Origin: Roseburia sp. 1XD42-69
GTDB lineage: Bacteria > Bacillota > Clostridia > Lachnospirales > Lachnospiraceae
Reading direction: 5' to 3'
DNA length: 64,000 nucleotides
Assembly (NCBI RefSeq): GCF_003612565.1
Contig: NZ_RAZG01000018.1
Span: 1-64,000 of the forward strand
Shown: piece after piece, positions 35,002 through 43,754 of the stretch
How positions within the stretch are numbered: position 1 is the first letter of the stretch
Layout of the letters: each line of letters starts with the position of its first letter
Translations under genes and position numbers: made by a program
The notes under the pieces: model-generated
Seen by the model: the letters and a program-made list of their open reading frames with translations, nothing else
The model's database searches: none
What the model was told of the DNA's origin: nothing

Positions 35002-36258
35002 ATGGAAAACAATAAATTTCAATTTATCTCAAATAAAATTACCCGTTTAAAGGACGTCCATTCCATAGGCGTTATCGGGGATCCCGGCTGTGAGGGCCTT
35101 GGCACTTACAATATGAAAGTCTACGCAGGGGCCCTAAAAGAGAGCGCAAAGGACGATATCACCCTTATTGCGGGAGATTTAGTGCCTGTGGGAAAAGAGC
35201 ACTACTATAAAATGATACAGGATATCACGGAAACAACAGCGGAAAACCCGGTTTACGTCCTTCGGGGCAACCATGATACCGGGGAATATGAAACCTATTT
35301 CGGACAGAAAAATTACGCCCTGCTTACAGAGGACTTTGCCCTTATTGTTCTGGACAATGCCCTGCGGAAATTTGATGAGGAGGGACTTTCCCTTTTAGGG
35401 GAAGTTCTCGCCCTGGAGGAAGTGAATCAGGCAATCATCGCTTTCCATATCCCAGTTCCCAACCATTTTATTGCAAATTCCGTTTCTGAGGAGGAATTTG
35501 ACAAATTAAAGGCTGTCTATCAAGGGAAAAAAGAGAAAGTAAAGTACCTGCTCTGCGGCCATGTTCATTCCAGGTTTGTGGATGAGGTGGATACTATCCC
35601 CTTAATCTGTACCGGAGGAGGGGGAGCCTTAATTGAGGATGTTTCCAGTGAAATCAGGGCCTGTGACGTGGAGCATCACATTGTTCATTTTTCTTTTGAA
35701 CATGGAAAATTAAATTACAGAATTGCCAACCTCTCGGAGGATTGTTACAGCAAAGAGCGGAAAGACGGGATTTTAAAAGAAAAACTTTTGGAGACGGTGC
35801 AGGGGGAAATGATGGCCCATTTGAGGTATCTGATGTTTGCAGACAGGGCAAGGCGCAGGGGAATGGACAAGATTGCCAGCCTCTTTGAAGCCTTAGCGGA
35901 CTCTGAGTACTGCCATGCAAGGAGTTTTTATTCCGTGCTGGAAAATCCCAAAGAGTTTTCTAAGTCCGTGGAAACTTTTGTCCCCGGGGAGGAATTTGAA
36001 TACACCTACCTCTATAAAGCTTTAGAAACATACGCAAAAGAACACGAAAATCCCCTGGCAGCCCAGGCCTATCAAGGAGCCTCCCATGCGGAAAAGGTTC
36101 ATGCCCGGCTTTTAAAAGAAGCATCGGATATGGAAAGCTTTTCAGAAACTTCCATTTATGTCTGCCCTATCTGCGGCTGTGTCATGACAGGGGAAAATAT
36201 TCCCGATCACTGTCCCGTGTGCGGCGGCCCAAAACGGCAATACAAAGAATTTTCTTAA
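35002..36258 (+). CDS. Metallophosphoesterase-rubrerythrin-rubredoxin fusion protein
   Basis: The ATG follows AAAGGAGG. The 418 residues fall into three parts. Residues 20-235 form a calcineurin-like phosphoesterase with GD (58-59), GNHD (89-92), H149 and GHVHS (186-190); the first motif reads GDPGC, lacking the usual second His. Residues 258-375 form a rubrerythrin-like four-helix diiron domain with E269, E302xxH305, E331/E333 and E364xxH367. Residues 388-412 are a rubredoxin-type Cys4 site (C388, C391, C404, C407). Each part is clear; the joint function, perhaps peroxide-responsive hydrolysis, is speculation. It stands alone with a palindrome upstream. Confidence 0.85.
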   Translation: MENNKFQFISNKITRLKDVHSIGVIGDPGCEGLGTYNMKVYAGALKESAKDDITLIAGDLVPVGKEHYYKMIQDITETTAENPVYVLRGNHDTGEYETYFGQKNYALLTEDFALIVLDNALRKFDEEGLSLLGEVLALEEVNQAIIAFHIPVPNHFIANSVSEEEFDKLKAVYQGKKEKVKYLLCGHVHSRFVDEVDTIPLICTGGGGALIEDVSSEIRACDVEHHIVHFSFEHGKLNYRIANLSEDCYSKERKDGILKEKLLETVQGEMMAHLRYLMFADRARRRGMDKIASLFEALADSEYCHARSFYSVLENPKEFSKSVETFVPGEEFEYTYLYKALETYAKEHENPLAAQAYQGASHAEKVHARLLKEASDMESFSETSIYVCPICGCVMTGENIPDHCPVCGGPKRQYKEFS

Positions 36259-36261
36259 ATG

Positions 36262-36630
36262 TTACGTGTCATAATTTTCCAGAAATCCGTAAAGCTGCTC
36301 TTCATTTTCTATCCAGTAGCCTTTACGGATTTTTTGCCGCAGGGTATCTTCCAGGTCAGAATACCGGATATCCGTATATTCATACACGGTTCTCCGGTCG
36401 GCATAGTACACCGTAAGGTAATCTCCCTCTTCTATAATCACGTATTTATAATTGATATTGTGGTTTACTGTTAAAGAAGGCTCCGTGTCCATGGGTATTT
36501 CCGTGGGAAGGGCCTGCTCTGTGTCCATGGGTATTTCCTCCTCTGCCCTGTTTCCAAAGTATCCCAGGACAAGAATTAAGGACACAACTGCTAAAACGCA
36601 GAGAATGCGAATACGATTGACTTTTTTCAT
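36262..36630 (-). CDS. BofC C-terminal-domain-like membrane-anchored protein
   Basis: I take the ATG at 36630, giving 122 residues: a basic N-terminus, a membrane helix (about 8-25), a linker with the repeated motif IPMDTE, and a C-terminal domain (about 60-120; EGDYLTVYYADRR, KGYWIENEEQLYGFLENY) resembling the BofC C-terminal domain. BofC regulates the SpoIVB protease in Bacillus sporulation; that link is not shown here. It is last in the SpoVB-like operon and ends three bases from the convergent fusion gene. Confidence 0.65.
   Translation of the reverse strand: MKKVNRIRILCVLAVVSLILVLGYFGNRAEEEIPMDTEQALPTEIPMDTEPSLTVNHNINYKYVIIEEGDYLTVYYADRRTVYEYTDIRYSDLEDTLRQKIRKGYWIENEEQLYGFLENYDT
36283..36335 (+). 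terminator. Terminator of the fusion gene, inside the convergent BofC-like CDS
   Basis: Perfect 12-base arms AAATCCGTAAAG (36283-36294) and CTTTACGGATTT (36321-36332) are followed by further T on the plus strand, 25 bases after the fusion gene's stop. Both arms are coding sequence of the minus-strand gene. Confidence 0.7.
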
Positions 36631-36662
36631 ATTAATCACCAGTCATAGTATTCGCATTTTTT

Positions 36663-38330
36663 TTAAATATAATCATCTTTTTTCATTAAATGGAGTTTTT
36701 TTGCCAATCTCACAATAACAGCCCCTTTGGGGAATTTTAATATTTCCTCTTCTGTCAGGCCGCCCTTTAACATGCAGATTCCATAAACGCACACCCCTGC
36801 AAAAATAGAGAGCATAGTGGAAATTGTATTGGATTCCGTAGCATTAAATAATCCTTTGTAAGAAAAGTATACACATACTCCCATAATCAGGGAAGAAATT
36901 CCCGGCAGAACAAACACATGTACTACGTCCATCACATATCCGCTGTATTTTTTTATGCTTATCCCATTTAAGATACACATGAAAAGGGCAAATAAGGTGT
37001 TGGCATGTATCACCGCATAAATGTTCAGATCAAAAACCCAGAGGAAAAGCACCAATACAAGTAAGTGCCCCATAAGGGCGATGGCTGCGTTTGTCACAGG
37101 CTGGCGCATCCGGTTGATTCCCTGCAAAATTCCGTTGGATAAAGTGGAGATAGAGAAAAACAGTATGGCAACCGCCCCCATCTGAAGCATAAGCTCTGTC
37201 TGCCTGGAAGAATCCTTTAATAAAAGCTGCATAATGGGGGAAGCTAAAACGCCCATACCCACGGTACAGGGAAAGACAATAATCATATTAAACCGCATAG
37301 CCGCCTGAATCTGGCTGCGCACCACATCCATTCGCCTGTTGGCATAGGAAGCCGCCAGGTTTGGCACGCAGGAAGCCGCCAGGGCGGAGGCTATGGATAT
37401 GGGCACGTTTATCAAAAGCTTATACTTTCCGGAAAAAATTCCCCATAGCACTTCCTCTTCATCCTTGCTGTAACCCTTTAACAACACCAGGTTTTTAAAA
37501 ATTCCCTGGTCTAAAATTCCGCTGATATTGTAGATGGTGGTGCTTAAAAGCACAGGAAGAATAGTGAGAAGTATAATTTTTGCCACTTCCCCGTAGGACT
37601 CGGTCTCCACCCGGCGTTCCCTTCCCTTCCTTCGGCCAAGGGCTGTCCGGTAGGCAAAGAATACAAACAGGAGAAAGATAAAACCTGCCAGAGCCCCTGC
37701 ACATGTTCCAAGGGTACTTCCGGCGGCACCGTAGGCGGCGGCAAATTTGTCCGGGCTTCCCAGGGCATCCCCCACTTTTTTTCCGTAGCCGAAAAGGTAA
37801 TAGGCGGCCCCCATGCTTACAAGGGCGTTGATAATCTGTTCAATTACCTGGGAGATAGCGCTTGGCACCATGCTGCCAAGGCCCTGGAAATATCCTCGCA
37901 AAACCCCAAGGATGGCCACAATCACAAGGGTTGGGGACAAAACCTTAAGGGCATAGACGGCCATGGGGGTTTTCAGCAAATCCGTAATATATTCCGCACC
38001 AAAATATACAATCAGCGCTGCCGCCGAGCCTGACAGTGCGGCAAATACAAACGCCCCCTTTACAATGCGGAAAGCGTTTGTTTTTTCTCCTCTGGAAATC
38101 CGGGCTGACACCAGTTTGGACACCGCCAGAGGAAGGCTAAAAGACGAAATCAGGAGAAATATATTATAAATTTCAAATGCACAGCTGTAATAGTCGTTTC
38201 CCACATCCCCGATAATATTTGTCACCGGCAGCCGGTAAAACATGCCGATAATCCGGCTTAACAGGGATGCCGCCGCCAGAATAGAACCCTGGAGAAGAAA
38301 ACTTGTATTACTCTTCTTTCTCTGACTCAT
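36663..38330 (-). CDS. SpoVB-like MOP-family flippase
   Basis: A 555-aa polytopic membrane protein with about 14 hydrophobic helices, of the polysaccharide biosynthesis / MurJ-like group (SSFLLQ-type start, RIIGMFYRLPVTNIIG, GYFQGLGSMVPSAISQ). SpoVB in Bacillus is needed for cortex formation, presumably moving lipid-linked precursors; MurJ-type lipid II export is possible too. It follows the DUF3048 lipoprotein gene by 15 bases. Confidence 0.88.
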   Translation of the reverse strand: MSQRKKSNTSFLLQGSILAAASLLSRIIGMFYRLPVTNIIGDVGNDYYSCAFEIYNIFLLISSFSLPLAVSKLVSARISRGEKTNAFRIVKGAFVFAALSGSAAALIVYFGAEYITDLLKTPMAVYALKVLSPTLVIVAILGVLRGYFQGLGSMVPSAISQVIEQIINALVSMGAAYYLFGYGKKVGDALGSPDKFAAAYGAAGSTLGTCAGALAGFIFLLFVFFAYRTALGRRKGRERRVETESYGEVAKIILLTILPVLLSTTIYNISGILDQGIFKNLVLLKGYSKDEEEVLWGIFSGKYKLLINVPISIASALAASCVPNLAASYANRRMDVVRSQIQAAMRFNMIIVFPCTVGMGVLASPIMQLLLKDSSRQTELMLQMGAVAILFFSISTLSNGILQGINRMRQPVTNAAIALMGHLLVLVLFLWVFDLNIYAVIHANTLFALFMCILNGISIKKYSGYVMDVVHVFVLPGISSLIMGVCVYFSYKGLFNATESNTISTMLSIFAGVCVYGICMLKGGLTEEEILKFPKGAVIVRLAKKLHLMKKDDYI

Positions 38331-38345
38331 AATTTACCTCAAAGT

Positions 38346-39482
38346 TTATTTACGTGCTGCCTCAAAGTCACTTTTACTTGCATAGATTCCCATTTTGTCT
38401 GCGGAATCATTTAAAACGGCGCATACAAATGTCTTGCCCTGGTTGATGACAAGTTCATTGCCGTCTGCGTCAAAATAGTGGGGCTTTCCGTTTTCCACAG
38501 ACTTTGTCCAGGTAATGTCAATGGCTTTTCCGTTGGTAATATACTTTCCGGTTCCCACCTGGTCATAGGTGGCTGTCTTTACATCCAGATATTTGTTGTC
38601 CGGCTCCATCTTGTAGTCACATACCCGGAAAATAATATTTTTAAAGGCAAGCTGTTCTCCGTTGCCCCCGTCAATATGGGCGCCTTTATACTGGAAACGC
38701 TTGTAAAGCCCTGTGGATTCGTCATACTCAAACCAGGGTTTGTTTACCGGAAATCCCGGCTCCACCACCGCTGCATCCTCCCCGTTCTCTAAGGTGACTT
38801 CCTCCCCGTCTTTGGCAAAGGTGTAATGTTTAAAATCATCCGGCAGTGTGGTGCGGTATTCTCTCTTTTCAATACCTGCAATAATGCTGTCCCCGTTAAT
38901 ATAGGCGTTGTGGGGAGATTTCCTGGAGTTGTCCCGAAAGAAGGTAACATCCGCCAAATCTCCGTCAAGTCCGTTTAAGTCATCCATGCTTTTTAACATT
39001 TCCGTTGCATAAATTGCCTGTCCGTAATGCACGTAAATAGCGTCAAATTCATTGGAAAAATAGGCAAAATAATGACGGCAGCTTCTCTGGGACATAATGG
39101 TGGGCAATTCCCTGTAATCCTGGAAAATAGGCATAATCCTGGTAAGCCCTCCCTCTGCGGGAGCCTCGTAAATCACATCCGCATTGGAAATCCCATACTG
39201 GGGCATGGCATCTGTGGTGTTTCCCACCATACAGGATGCAGGGCGCAGGTGTGCAACCACTTCATCCACAGGTTCCCCTGTTAAAAGTCCCCGGTTTCCC
39301 AGATCCTCCGCTGTCTCTGTCTCCGTATCCATCACAATTTCCCCTTCTAAGGATTCGGATTCCGTCTCCATCACCAGCAGTTCTTCAGTGCTTTCCGGTG
39401 CCTCCTCATTCCCTTTTCCGCAGCCTGCAAAGGCCAGACAGCAGAGAGATGCAAAAAGAATCGTTTTTTTCCTATGTCTCAT
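38346..39482 (-). CDS. DUF3048 lipoprotein (YerB-like)
   Basis: The ATG follows AGGAGG after 11 bases. The 378 residues have a lipoprotein signal (LAFAGC, Cys21), an acidic Thr/Glu-rich spacer (about 24-60) and the DUF3048 region with RPASCMVGNTTDAMPQYGIS, MSQRSCRHYFAYFSNEFDA and a C-terminal NGKPHYFDADG segment. Function is unknown; the protein should be tethered outside the membrane. Confidence 0.88.
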   Translation of the reverse strand: MRHRKKTILFASLCCLAFAGCGKGNEEAPESTEELLVMETESESLEGEIVMDTETETAEDLGNRGLLTGEPVDEVVAHLRPASCMVGNTTDAMPQYGISNADVIYEAPAEGGLTRIMPIFQDYRELPTIMSQRSCRHYFAYFSNEFDAIYVHYGQAIYATEMLKSMDDLNGLDGDLADVTFFRDNSRKSPHNAYINGDSIIAGIEKREYRTTLPDDFKHYTFAKDGEEVTLENGEDAAVVEPGFPVNKPWFEYDESTGLYKRFQYKGAHIDGGNGEQLAFKNIIFRVCDYKMEPDNKYLDVKTATYDQVGTGKYITNGKAIDITWTKSVENGKPHYFDADGNELVINQGKTFVCAVLNDSADKMGIYASKSDFEAARK

Positions 39483-39498
39483 TTCCTTTAACCTCCTG

Positions 39499-39993
39499 TT
39501 ATCTTAAAATGTTCATCTCATTTAAGATATCTTTTTGTTTATTTTCCATAAGGGCTGCCTCATCTCTTGTCATATGGTCATAACCTAATAAGTGCAGCAC
39601 ACTATGTACAAGTAAAAATGCAAATTCCCGTTTTGGGGAATGTCCGTAGCTCTCCGACTGGCTGAATACTTTATCTGCGGAGATTACAATGTCCCCAAGA
39701 AGTGCTTCCCCGGTATCCGGGTTAAAATTTTGGAAAGACTCGTCCACTTTGGAGAAATCTCCAGCCTGTTCGTATTCAATCATGGGAAAGGAAAGCACGT
39801 CTGTGGGGGAATCCATATTTCTCTGTTCCCGGTTAATGATGCGGATTCCCTCATTGTCCACGATGGTAAGGTCAATTTCCGCCTCAAAGGGAAATTTTTC
39901 ATAATCCAGGGCAAAAGAAATGACTTTCCCTGCCAGCTCCCTGTGGTCAAAGGGAAAATCCACAGATACTTCCTCCTCAATATTTATTGTCAT
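39499..39993 (-). CDS. ybeY: Endoribonuclease YbeY (rRNA maturation factor)
   Basis: A metal-dependent RNase for 16S rRNA 3' processing and ribosome quality control. The 164 residues contain the zinc motif HSVLHLLGYDH (about 129-139). The start overlaps the PgpH-like gene by 17 bases. The order phoH, pgpH-like, ybeY matches the Bacillus phoH-yqfF-yqfG arrangement. Confidence 0.95.
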   Translation of the reverse strand: MTINIEEEVSVDFPFDHRELAGKVISFALDYEKFPFEAEIDLTIVDNEGIRIINREQRNMDSPTDVLSFPMIEYEQAGDFSKVDESFQNFNPDTGEALLGDIVISADKVFSQSESYGHSPKREFAFLLVHSVLHLLGYDHMTRDEAALMENKQKDILNEMNILR

Positions 39994-41155
39994 AGCTCAT
40001 TCCCTCCCGCACTAAAAGTTCCCTCACTTTTAAGAACTGATTCATACTAAGACCGGATTCGTCGTACATGCCTGTGGCAGACAATTCATTTAATGTCTGG
40101 TATATCACCATATCCTGGTTCCAGGAAGTGGAGAGATTATGTTCATTTAACATTTCTATTTTTTTCAGGCAGGCATCCACCATATGTACAATGGCGGACT
40201 CACGGGAGGAGGGAAGTTTCTGTTCCCCGTTATATTCCGACAGGATTGTAATGATCACTTCCGGAAAACATTTTTCCTGGGCCAGTTTCACACCGTTTTC
40301 AATAAAGGGTTCCCCCTCTAATACCCCAATCCTGTAATAAAAACCTGCCGCGGCCACAATTTTTTTGTCTGCGCCGATTTCCTTTGCGCATTTTCTGGCA
40401 AGGGTGGATACTTTCATGGCATGTACATATTCAGCCATGGAATAATTTTTCACTTCCTGAATCAGGGGATAATCCTCTTTGATAATTGCCTCTATGGAGT
40501 CCGTTGCTGCACGGTCCACTTTGTCGTACATGCTGCTGGACATAATCATATATATCATAATCACCAAAAGATTAATCACCAGGTTCCACTGCAGCACATC
40601 CATGCTGCTTGTCCCGTTTGCCAGATAATAAAATAACATGGGAACCGCCAGGGCCACTGACAAAAGAATCATGCACCCCCAAATCCGGTAGTTCTTATCG
40701 TGCATCGTCTTTGCAATCTGGGCACCTACCAAAACCAGGATGCAGTAAGCTGCTAGTTCGTAAAACACGCCCCCTGTGGCCACACACAAAAGGACGCTTA
40801 AGAATATTCCTGTGGCAACGGCAATTTCCGGGTTTGCAATCACACTCATAAAAAGCACCAGGGCCACCGCAGACATGGTGTAGGCGGGGGTAAAATAACC
40901 GATTGCAATAATCAGACAGGAAAATGCATAGCACCCGGATATTCCTTTGTAGTCGGTAGATGTGTTATTTAAAAGGTTTCCCGAAAGCCTGTTATTTTCT
41001 AAAATATAAATGAAAACCGCCAAAAACATGGCATCTATTGCCAGATATACCGCATAGCCATCCAGCATAACCCCGTTAAAGTAACCAAATGCAAGGGATA
41101 AAACAATCGTCAGAAAAATCATAGCATTCACATGTAGTCGTCTCTTCCATGGCAT
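39977..41155 (-). CDS. Degenerate PgpH-like (7TM plus HD) protein
   Basis: Position between phoH and ybeY and the architecture mark it as a relative of PgpH, a cyclic-di-AMP phosphodiesterase. Six or seven membrane helices (about 10-205) precede an HD-like domain (about 235-390). The extracellular 7TMR-HDED part (over 200 residues) is missing. In the HD domain H245 and D327 remain, but the central YYHDIGK motif reads YYRIGV (273-278) and the later His pair is gone (SEYNGE). Catalysis is therefore unlikely; nucleotide sensing or scaffolding is possible. Confidence 0.8.
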   Translation of the reverse strand: MPWKRRLHVNAMIFLTIVLSLAFGYFNGVMLDGYAVYLAIDAMFLAVFIYILENNRLSGNLLNNTSTDYKGISGCYAFSCLIIAIGYFTPAYTMSAVALVLFMSVIANPEIAVATGIFLSVLLCVATGGVFYELAAYCILVLVGAQIAKTMHDKNYRIWGCMILLSVALAVPMLFYYLANGTSSMDVLQWNLVINLLVIMIYMIMSSSMYDKVDRAATDSIEAIIKEDYPLIQEVKNYSMAEYVHAMKVSTLARKCAKEIGADKKIVAAAGFYYRIGVLEGEPFIENGVKLAQEKCFPEVIITILSEYNGEQKLPSSRESAIVHMVDACLKKIEMLNEHNLSTSWNQDMVIYQTLNELSATGMYDESGLSMNQFLKVRELLVREGMSYDNKY

Positions 41156-41166
41156 CTTTTGTTCTT

Positions 41167-42159
41167 TTACCTCCTAACTGCCTGTCTCTTTTTCTTTTTC
41201 TCTAACTGGCCCTCGTAATCCTCATAGGCTTTTACGATTTTCTGCACCAGGGGATGCCTTACCACATCACTGCTGGTAAGTTCACATATTCCAATATCCT
41301 CCACTTTTCTAAGCACCCGCAAGGCCACGTCCAGGCCGGATTTTGTGCCGGGGGCCAGGTCTTTTTGGGTGGCGTCCCCGGTTATCACCACTTTGGATCC
41401 AAAGCCGATTCGGGTGAGGAACATTTTCATCTGGGCCGGGATGGTATTTTGGGCCTCGTCTAAGATAATAAAGGCATTGTCTAAGGTGCGACCCCTCATG
41501 TAGGCAAGGGGGGCCACTTCTATCAGCCCTTTTTCCATATTCCTCTGAAAACTCTCCGCCCCCATAATCTGATATAAAGCGTCATACAGAGGTCTTAAGT
41601 AAGGATCAATTTTACTCTGCAAATCCCCGGGGAGAAACCCTAATTTTTCCCCGGCCTCTATGGCGGGCCTTGTGAGGATAATCCTTCCTACTTCCTCGTT
41701 TTTAAATGCCGTCACCGCCATGGCAATGGCAAGATAAGTCTTTCCCGTGCCTGCAGGCCCGGTGCCAAATACAATCATTTTCCCCCGGATATTATCCACA
41801 TAGCTTTTCTGCCCCAGAGTCTTTGGCTTTACAGGTTTTCCCTGGACCGTGTGGCAGATGCATTCCTTATCAATTTCCACAATGGAGGAAGTGTTCTTTT
41901 CCAAAGCCAGGGATATGGCATAATTTACATTTTGTTCCGTAATGGTATTCCCACGTTTGGAGAGTTCTAAGAGCTGCTCAAACACATTGGCGGCATCTCT
42001 TGTCTGATTGGAACTTCCCAGAATCTTGATGGACTCATTTCGGTTTACCACTGTGACATGAAATGTCTTTTCAATTTTTTTAATATAGGCGTCAAACTGC
42101 CCAAACACATTGGCAATGTGTTCCGGCGGTATGTTTAAGTTTAATTCAGTCAGACTCAT
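41167..42159 (-). CDS. phoH: PhoH family ATPase
   Basis: I prefer the ATG at 42159 (MSLTELNLN) to a GTG six codons earlier. The 330-aa product has a Walker A GPAGTGKTYLA (about 135-145), PAIEAGEKLGFLPGD and Walker B FIILDEAQN. PhoH proteins are linked to RNA metabolism with YbeY; the precise activity is unsettled. It overlaps yqfD's end by about 14 bases. Confidence 0.95.
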   Translation of the reverse strand: MSLTELNLNIPPEHIANVFGQFDAYIKKIEKTFHVTVVNRNESIKILGSSNQTRDAANVFEQLLELSKRGNTITEQNVNYAISLALEKNTSSIVEIDKECICHTVQGKPVKPKTLGQKSYVDNIRGKMIVFGTGPAGTGKTYLAIAMAVTAFKNEEVGRIILTRPAIEAGEKLGFLPGDLQSKIDPYLRPLYDALYQIMGAESFQRNMEKGLIEVAPLAYMRGRTLDNAFIILDEAQNTIPAQMKMFLTRIGFGSKVVITGDATQKDLAPGTKSGLDVALRVLRKVEDIGICELTSSDVVRHPLVQKIVKAYEDYEGQLEKKKKRQAVRR

Positions 42160-43399
42160 ATTCCTTGGTTTCCTCACCGGTATGAATTTTTTCTATTTCG
42201 GCAGGTTCATATCTGCCGATTTTTTCCAGGGCGTTAATACTGCCCTTTACATAGCACCGATTCTCCTTAAATTCTATCATAACATTTTTATCTAGTATTT
42301 GAATACCCTTTTCTTCCAATTTTTTTAAAAACTGTAAAATATTTTCATTTGCCTTTTGTTTTGCTTGGGTTTTTGTCAGGGTTATATTCTGGTAAACACA
42401 GGCGGAATAGGTGATTTTTTTAATGGTTGCCGGGATATAGTAATCCTTTGCTATTGCAAGCTGGTGGTTTTCCTTGTAAATCATATAAGGTTCTTTTGGC
42501 TTGGTGAAAGGCGGAATTGTTATTTTGTAGGAGCCCAGATATAATTCATAGCCAAAAGACGTTTCCCCTGTTTTTACTTTTTGGGTAAACTCCAGGGGGA
42601 AACTATCTTCATAAGTATATGTAGTATGTCCGTAAATATCCGCATCGGAGCAGGTATATACATAATTTATGATTTCCTGGCTGTCGTTGTAGATATCAAG
42701 CCTTGAGGATACCAGCATATCCCCCGCTTTTACTGTATCCCCCGCCTTTACACCGGGAGTCCCTTTTCTTGTGATAATGGAACTTATCACCGCATCCTTC
42801 TCCGCCACAATATCATAGGCCCCATCCATGGCCTCCTTGGACTCTATGTGGTTTTTGCTCCCTAAAAGGTTTTCCTGGATATCAATGGTCATTTTTGTGC
42901 CGTTTAACCGCACAGAGGCCCAAATGACATCGGCATACCGGCTCCTTAAATCTTCCTCCAGTTTTTCACAGTCAATTTTACTCTTTTTTGTCCCGAAGGC
43001 AGAATGTTTTTCCTCCAGGAAAGATAGGATTGTCTCATCGGTAATGGAAGAATTGCCATTAATGTCTATCAGCCAGATAAAGGTTGTCAGATATAAAAGG
43101 AATGCGATGCACCCGGCAATTCCAAGAAAAAATATTTTCCGTTTCCGGTATCTGTATAAAAAAAAGGGAAAACCCACCCGTTTTAAAATGGTCAGATGGG
43201 TTTTTGTCTTTTTTAGCAGGGGTTTTAATCTTCGGAAACCCTTGATACTGATATAAAATTCATAGTATTCCCCCCGGCTGTTAAGATTCCAAATCAGAAT
43301 ATTGTGGTTGCTGCATAAATTTAAAAAACGCTCCGGTGAATATCCCCTTAACCGCACCAGTAAAAAGCCCTGAAAATATTTTACAATGGAAAGGAACAT
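42146..43399 (-). CDS. yqfD: Sporulation protein YqfD
   Basis: A 417-aa protein with an N-terminal region (FLVRLRGYSPERFLNLCS), a membrane helix (about 86-106) and an extracytoplasmic domain with ISSIITRKGTPGVKAGDTVKAG, the known YqfD pattern. In Bacillus yqfD is expressed in the mother cell and needed for spore development. GGAGGAGG precedes the ATG. It follows yqfC by nine bases. Confidence 0.93.
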   Translation of the reverse strand: MFLSIVKYFQGFLLVRLRGYSPERFLNLCSNHNILIWNLNSRGEYYEFYISIKGFRRLKPLLKKTKTHLTILKRVGFPFFLYRYRKRKIFFLGIAGCIAFLLYLTTFIWLIDINGNSSITDETILSFLEEKHSAFGTKKSKIDCEKLEEDLRSRYADVIWASVRLNGTKMTIDIQENLLGSKNHIESKEAMDGAYDIVAEKDAVISSIITRKGTPGVKAGDTVKAGDMLVSSRLDIYNDSQEIINYVYTCSDADIYGHTTYTYEDSFPLEFTQKVKTGETSFGYELYLGSYKITIPPFTKPKEPYMIYKENHQLAIAKDYYIPATIKKITYSACVYQNITLTKTQAKQKANENILQFLKKLEEKGIQILDKNVMIEFKENRCYVKGSINALEKIGRYEPAEIEKIHTGEETKEYESD

Positions 43400-43408
43400 G
43401 GCCTCCTC

Positions 43409-43690
43409 CTAATTTTCATACATGACAGAATCAATGATTCCCGTTATTTTCATCTCTTCATTGGTGTAGTAACTAATATGCAGATTCTTCCCCTGTATCA
43501 AAAGACGGCAGTTTTTGGCCTGCAGATGGATACAGGTCTGGTTATATTCCAATATTCCCCGGTAATTTTCCACAAGCATTTCCTGCCTGCCGGTAATGGA
43601 CACTAAAACTGCGCCGTACATAAGGTCTTTGGGCAGTTCCAGAGTTTCCACTAATCCTTCTTTCCATTTTCCTAAATTCATTTTTCCCAT
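43409..43690 (-). CDS. yqfC: YabP/YqfC-family sporulation protein
   Basis: A 93-aa protein with the family core ELPKDLMYGAVLVSITGRQEM split over the middle and IQGKNLHISYYTNEEMKI-type strands near the end. It precedes yqfD, the conserved yqfC-yqfD-phoH order. Two starts three codons apart (43690, 43681) are possible; neither has a strong ribosome site. Confidence 0.9.
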   Translation of the reverse strand: MGKMNLGKWKEGLVETLELPKDLMYGAVLVSITGRQEMLVENYRGILEYNQTCIHLQAKNCRLLIQGKNLHISYYTNEEMKITGIIDSVMYEN

Positions 43691-43754
43691 GTTTCACTAT
43701 ATGTAAAAACCTGTTCATTTATGCGGCCTATGCCTATTTCATGTATAAAATAGT

